From Siphonodentalium dalli (Eukaryota > Mollusca > Scaphopoda > Gadilida > Siphonodentaliidae): DNA of 64,000 nt. The position numbers and the translations under genes were made by a program. Below the pieces are notes generated by a model, which worked only from the letters and a program-made list of their open reading frames with translations, did no database searches and had not been told where the DNA came from. Of the stretch, positions 60,976 to 64,000 are shown one piece after another. Numbering within the stretch: the stretch's first letter is position 1; each line of letters begins with the position of its first letter. The stretch lies in contig CP136063.1 in assembly GCA_032622095.1 (NCBI GenBank), positions 205,331,934 to 205,395,933 on the forward strand. Reading direction: 5' to 3'.

Positions 60976-62300
60976 TCGCAGGTGAACAAGCTCACATGGT
61001 ACTAAATGATCGCAGGTGAACAAGCTCACATGGTACTAAATGATCGCATGTGAATAAGCTCCCATGGTACTAAATTATCGCAGGTAAACAAGCTCCCATG
61101 GTACTAAATGATCGCAGGTAAACAAGCTTCCATGGTACTAAATTATCGCAGGTAAACAAGCTCCCATGGTACTAAAAGATCGCAGGTAAACAAGCACCCA
61201 TGGTACTAAATGATCGCAGGTGAACAGGCTCCCATGGTACTAAATGATCGCAGGTGAACAAGCTCCCATGGTACTAAAAGATCGCAGGTAAACAAGCACC
61301 CATGGTACTAAATGATCGCAGGTGAACAGGCTCCCATGGTACTAAATGATCGCAGGTGAACATGCTCCCATGGTACTAAATGATCGCAGGTGAACAAGCT
61401 CCCATGGTACTAAATGATCACAGGTGAACAGGCTCCCATGGTACTAAATGATCGCAGGTGAACAGGCTCCCATGGTACTAAATGATCGCAGGTGAACAAG
61501 CTCCCATGGTACTAAATGATCACAGGTGAACAGGCTCCCATGGTACTAAATGATCGCAGGTGAACAAGCTCCCATGGTACTAAATGATCGCAGGTGAACA
61601 AGCTCCCATGGTACTAAATGATCGCAGGTAAACAGGCTCCCATGGTACTAAATGATCGCAGGAAAACAAGCTCCCATGGTACTAAATGATCGCAGGTAAA
61701 CAGGCTCCCATGATACTAAATGATCGCAGGTAAACAAGCTCCCATGATACTAAATGATCGTAGGTGAACAAGCTCCCATGATACTAAATGATCGCAGGTG
61801 AACAGGCTCCCATGGTACTAAATGATCGCAGGTGAACAAGCTCCCATGGTACTAAAATATCGCAGGTAAACAAGCACCCATGGTACTAAATGATCGCAGG
61901 TGAACAGGCTCCCATGGTACTAAATGATCGCAGGTGAACAAGCTCCCATGGTACTAAATGATCGCAGGTGAACAAGCTCCCATGATACTAAATGATCGCA
62001 GGTGAACAAGCTCCCGTGATACTAACTGATCGCAGGTGAACAAGCTCCCATGATACTAAATGATCGCAGGTGAACAAGCTCCCATGATACTAACTGATCG
62101 CAGATGAACAAGCTCCCATGATACTAAATGATCGCAGGTGAACAAGCTTCCATGGTACTAAATGATCGCAGGTGAACAAGCTCCCATGGTACTAAATTAT
62201 CGCAGGTGAATAAGCTCCCATGGTACTAAATGATCGCAGGTGAACAAGCTCCCATGATTCTAAATGATCGCAGGTGAACAAGCTCCCATGGTACTAAATG
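60976..62300. repeat. 34-bp minisatellite, about 39 units
   Basis: The unit AAATGATCGCAGGTGAACAA plus GCTCCCATGGTACT varies at a few fixed positions (GGTGAAC/GGTAAAC, CAAGCT/CAGGCT, TGGTACT/TGATACT). The variants are arranged in local blocks. Confidence 0.95.
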
Positions 62301-62304
62301 TATG

Positions 62305-62420
62305 TGATGAAAATGTAGGAATACAAGCTCGGACAACATTGCGTCCACAGACGGACGGTACGACGGACAGACGAACAAGCCGATTCCCATATAAACCCAT
62401 CACTTCGCTAAGGGGTATAA
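62305..62420 (+). mobile_element. SINE/LINE-like tail
   Basis: It contains ACAGACGGACGGTACGACGG and ACAGACGAACAAGCCGATTC followed by a CTTCGCTAAGGGGTATAA end. This arrangement is common at 3' ends of retroelements in bivalves and gastropods. It abuts the 34-bp minisatellite. Confidence 0.45.
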
Positions 62421-63045
62421 GATCTCAAATATGTTTGCATACACAATGGAATGAAACGTGCTACAGCATGCATGGCAATGTATACCTTGTGAAATCAACA
62501 CTAACACCTTACGGTGAATTTCCACGACTTCAAATTATTATAGTGTACATTCAATCTGACAGTAATATGAACGGAAACTTCGTCATTAGTAAGATCATAA
62601 AAACTAATGTCATGGTTTACATATGGTGTTGATAGATCGAAGGCAAGCCAATACCCCGGAGCTGTCGATGTGGATGCGTGAAGCCCCACAATTATCTTAT
62701 ATACAAACTAACGCCACCTTATATAAAAGATGTAATTATCCCTCATGGTTTATTTGCTAACCAAATATCTCTAGCTTGTTAAATCAGAACAAAAGTTGAT
62801 CATTCCATGACAAATCAATAATATATGATTGATTATTCGATAGTTGCTACAATTTTTTACATTAGAAATTTCAGCTAAGAGTACAAGCCTGAGTTTATTG
62901 TGCCTGCCATGTGTGGGTGCTAGCCCGCTATGCGGGATAGAGTAACTAAATAGTGCCTTCCGTCTATCAAAATTCAACATAGATTGAGAAATATGTGAAG
63001 GACTTTTATACAGACGACCAGATTTGATACCATGTAACTACCGTC

Positions 63046-63245
63046 GGTAATCATTGTTCGATGTGTGGTCATACAGGCGCAAATGACGAGTACCATCTTG
63101 TATTCATCTGCAAATCCCTCGAAGGGGCAAGGCGAAAATACATTCCGCGATATTACCGGGAGGAACCTTCTGGATGGAAATTTTATGCATTACTTGCTTC
63201 TCGTAATCCGAAATACAGAAGGGTCTTGGTATCCAACTTAAATTA
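63046..63245 (+). mobile_element. LINE C-terminal fragment
   Basis: The frame ends CSMCGHTGANDEYHLVFICK, then SLEGARRKYIPRYYREEPSG and on to a TAA. The C-x2-C-x7-H-x4-C knuckle and the following A-R-R-K-Y-I-P motif are typical of LINE C-termini. Upstream is closed by stops. The trinucleotide-rich tract that follows may have grown from its tail. Confidence 0.65.
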
Positions 63246-63289
63246 GGGCTGAATAAGATTGAATGAGATATAACATATGCGTGATGAAG

Positions 63290-63346
63290 CGACGGCGATA
63301 ATGACGATGGTGACAATAATGAGAACGACGAAGATGATGATGATGG

Positions 63347-63386
<40 letters not shown>

Positions 63387-63560
63387 GGTGGTGGCGAAGA
63401 TGGTGACGACGATTGTGATGACGACAAATATAACGATGATGATAATGTGGCTGATGACGATTAGTATGACGAGAGATATGACGATAACTATTATCATGTT
63501 GACGATGGCGATGATGATGACGATCTGATGATGATGATGACAATGACGATAATGACGTTG
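63290..63560. repeat. GAY-rich trinucleotide tract with (GTT)n core
   Basis: A purine-rich tract of GAT/GAC/ATG triplets contains a pure GTT run near 63346-63387. Long frames on both strands (polyQ, polyN, polyL, H/R-rich) are artefacts. Confidence 0.9.
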
Positions 63561-63642
63561 ATGATGTTGACGAGGAGAATGACGACGTAGGTATAATGAC
63601 AATTATTTGGTAAATAGTGTATATAGTGTATATATAAGAAAT

Positions 63643-63782
63643 GAACGGCGGTTTCAATGTGGTCATGGGATTTTGACCGCGAGAAAAATTCAGCAAACTG
63701 CATGAACCCCGAAGGGGTTCATGAGGAGTTTGCTGATTTTTTATCGCGGTCAAAACCCATGACCACGTTGAATCCGCCGTTT
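63643..63782. repeat. 140-bp palindrome
   Basis: AACGGCGGTTTCAATGTGGT and the inverse of ACCACGTTGAATCCGCCGTT pair, then TTTTGACCGCGA, then TCAGCAAACT, to an exact GAACCCCGAAGGGGTTC centre. Confidence 0.85.
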
Positions 63783-63799
63783 ATTATTTATATTTATAT

Positions 63800-64000
63800 A
63801 CTTACACTCTTTCAAACACTTCTCCAAATATGTCCGTTATTTCGTAAAAAACACTTTTTCAAATATCTCCGTTATTTCGTTTATAAAAATAATTTCCTAT
63901 TTCGCTGTATTTTCCTATTTCGATTTTTCGTGCTATTTCGCTGTATTTTCATATTTCGCTTTTTCGTTGTATTTCATATTTCGATAATTCGCTATATTTG
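63800..64000. repeat. Degenerate ATTTCGCTGTATTTTC repeats
   Basis: Short direct repeats (TATTTCGCTGTATTTTC, CTCCGTTATTTCGT) fill the end of the window and probably continue beyond it. Confidence 0.75.

Noticed and set aside
60976-62300. CRISPR-like 34-bp repeats
   Set aside because: No spacers between the repeats; the units are directly adjacent.
63104-63753. Long frames on both strands with polyQ, polyN and H/R-rich sequence
   Set aside because: They arise from the trinucleotide repeat; both strands and several frames are open at once.

Overview
The window is AT-rich eukaryotic DNA from an invertebrate, probably a marine lophotrochozoan such as a mollusc. The grounds are canonical GT-AG splice junctions around short exons, introns of 5-14 kb, many miniature inverted-repeat elements (MITEs), 5'-truncated non-LTR retrotransposon (LINE) tails, long minisatellites and RTE/SINE-like tails ending in CAGACAGACA-type repeats. 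The taxon is an inference. No prokaryotic operons, rRNA, tRNA or CRISPR were seen.

The one gene supported by an unbroken model lies on the minus strand and spans about 40 kb. It starts at an ATG at 46493 and runs through exons 46493-46320, 32843-32814, 18435-18308, 12215-12095 and 7097-6531. All five stay open and the four introns agree in phase (0, 0, 2, 0), giving about 340 residues of a hydrophilic Q/N/P-rich protein that I do not recognise. The last visible exon ends at a GTAAGT donor, so the gene continues to lower coordinates, probably outside the window. Its last 75 residues could be a small helical domain. Two further minus-strand exons (29769-29581 and 29295-29063) splice together in phase and encode hydrophobic segments. 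They do not fit the phases of the five-exon model directly, so they may be a nested gene or exons needing partners I did not find. A fragment resembling a TLC-domain transmembrane segment lies at 9713-9534.

The rest is mostly repeats. 0.6-6 kb: LINE tail and a 4.6 kb minisatellite of a 14-bp unit (28-bp dimers). 7.4-7.9 kb: LINE C-terminus. 8.4-15.2 kb: hairpin-bearing MITEs and a 48-bp minisatellite. 15.7-24 kb: long inverted-repeat elements, some nested. 26-35.7 kb: more MITEs, one with an internal AT-rich minisatellite. 37.4-42.3 kb: a roughly 60-bp minisatellite interrupted by a 2.9 kb terminal-inverted-repeat (TIR) element and by a LINE. 43.6-44.2 kb: RTE/SINE-like tail. 45-52 kb: foldback elements and TTAA-flanked MITEs. 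53-60 kb: hairpin elements, LINE in MITE, 20-bp minisatellite. 61-62.3 kb: 34-bp minisatellite. 63-64 kb: LINE tail, trinucleotide repeats, palindrome.

The most notable pattern is a 69-bp near-perfect palindrome found at least 13 times inside at least four families of elements with unrelated terminal repeats, several flanked by TTAA as in piggyBac-type transposition. Three insertions can be read directly against an uninterrupted paralogous site in the same window: two TTAA events, and one 1,252-bp foldback element with an 8-bp target duplication.
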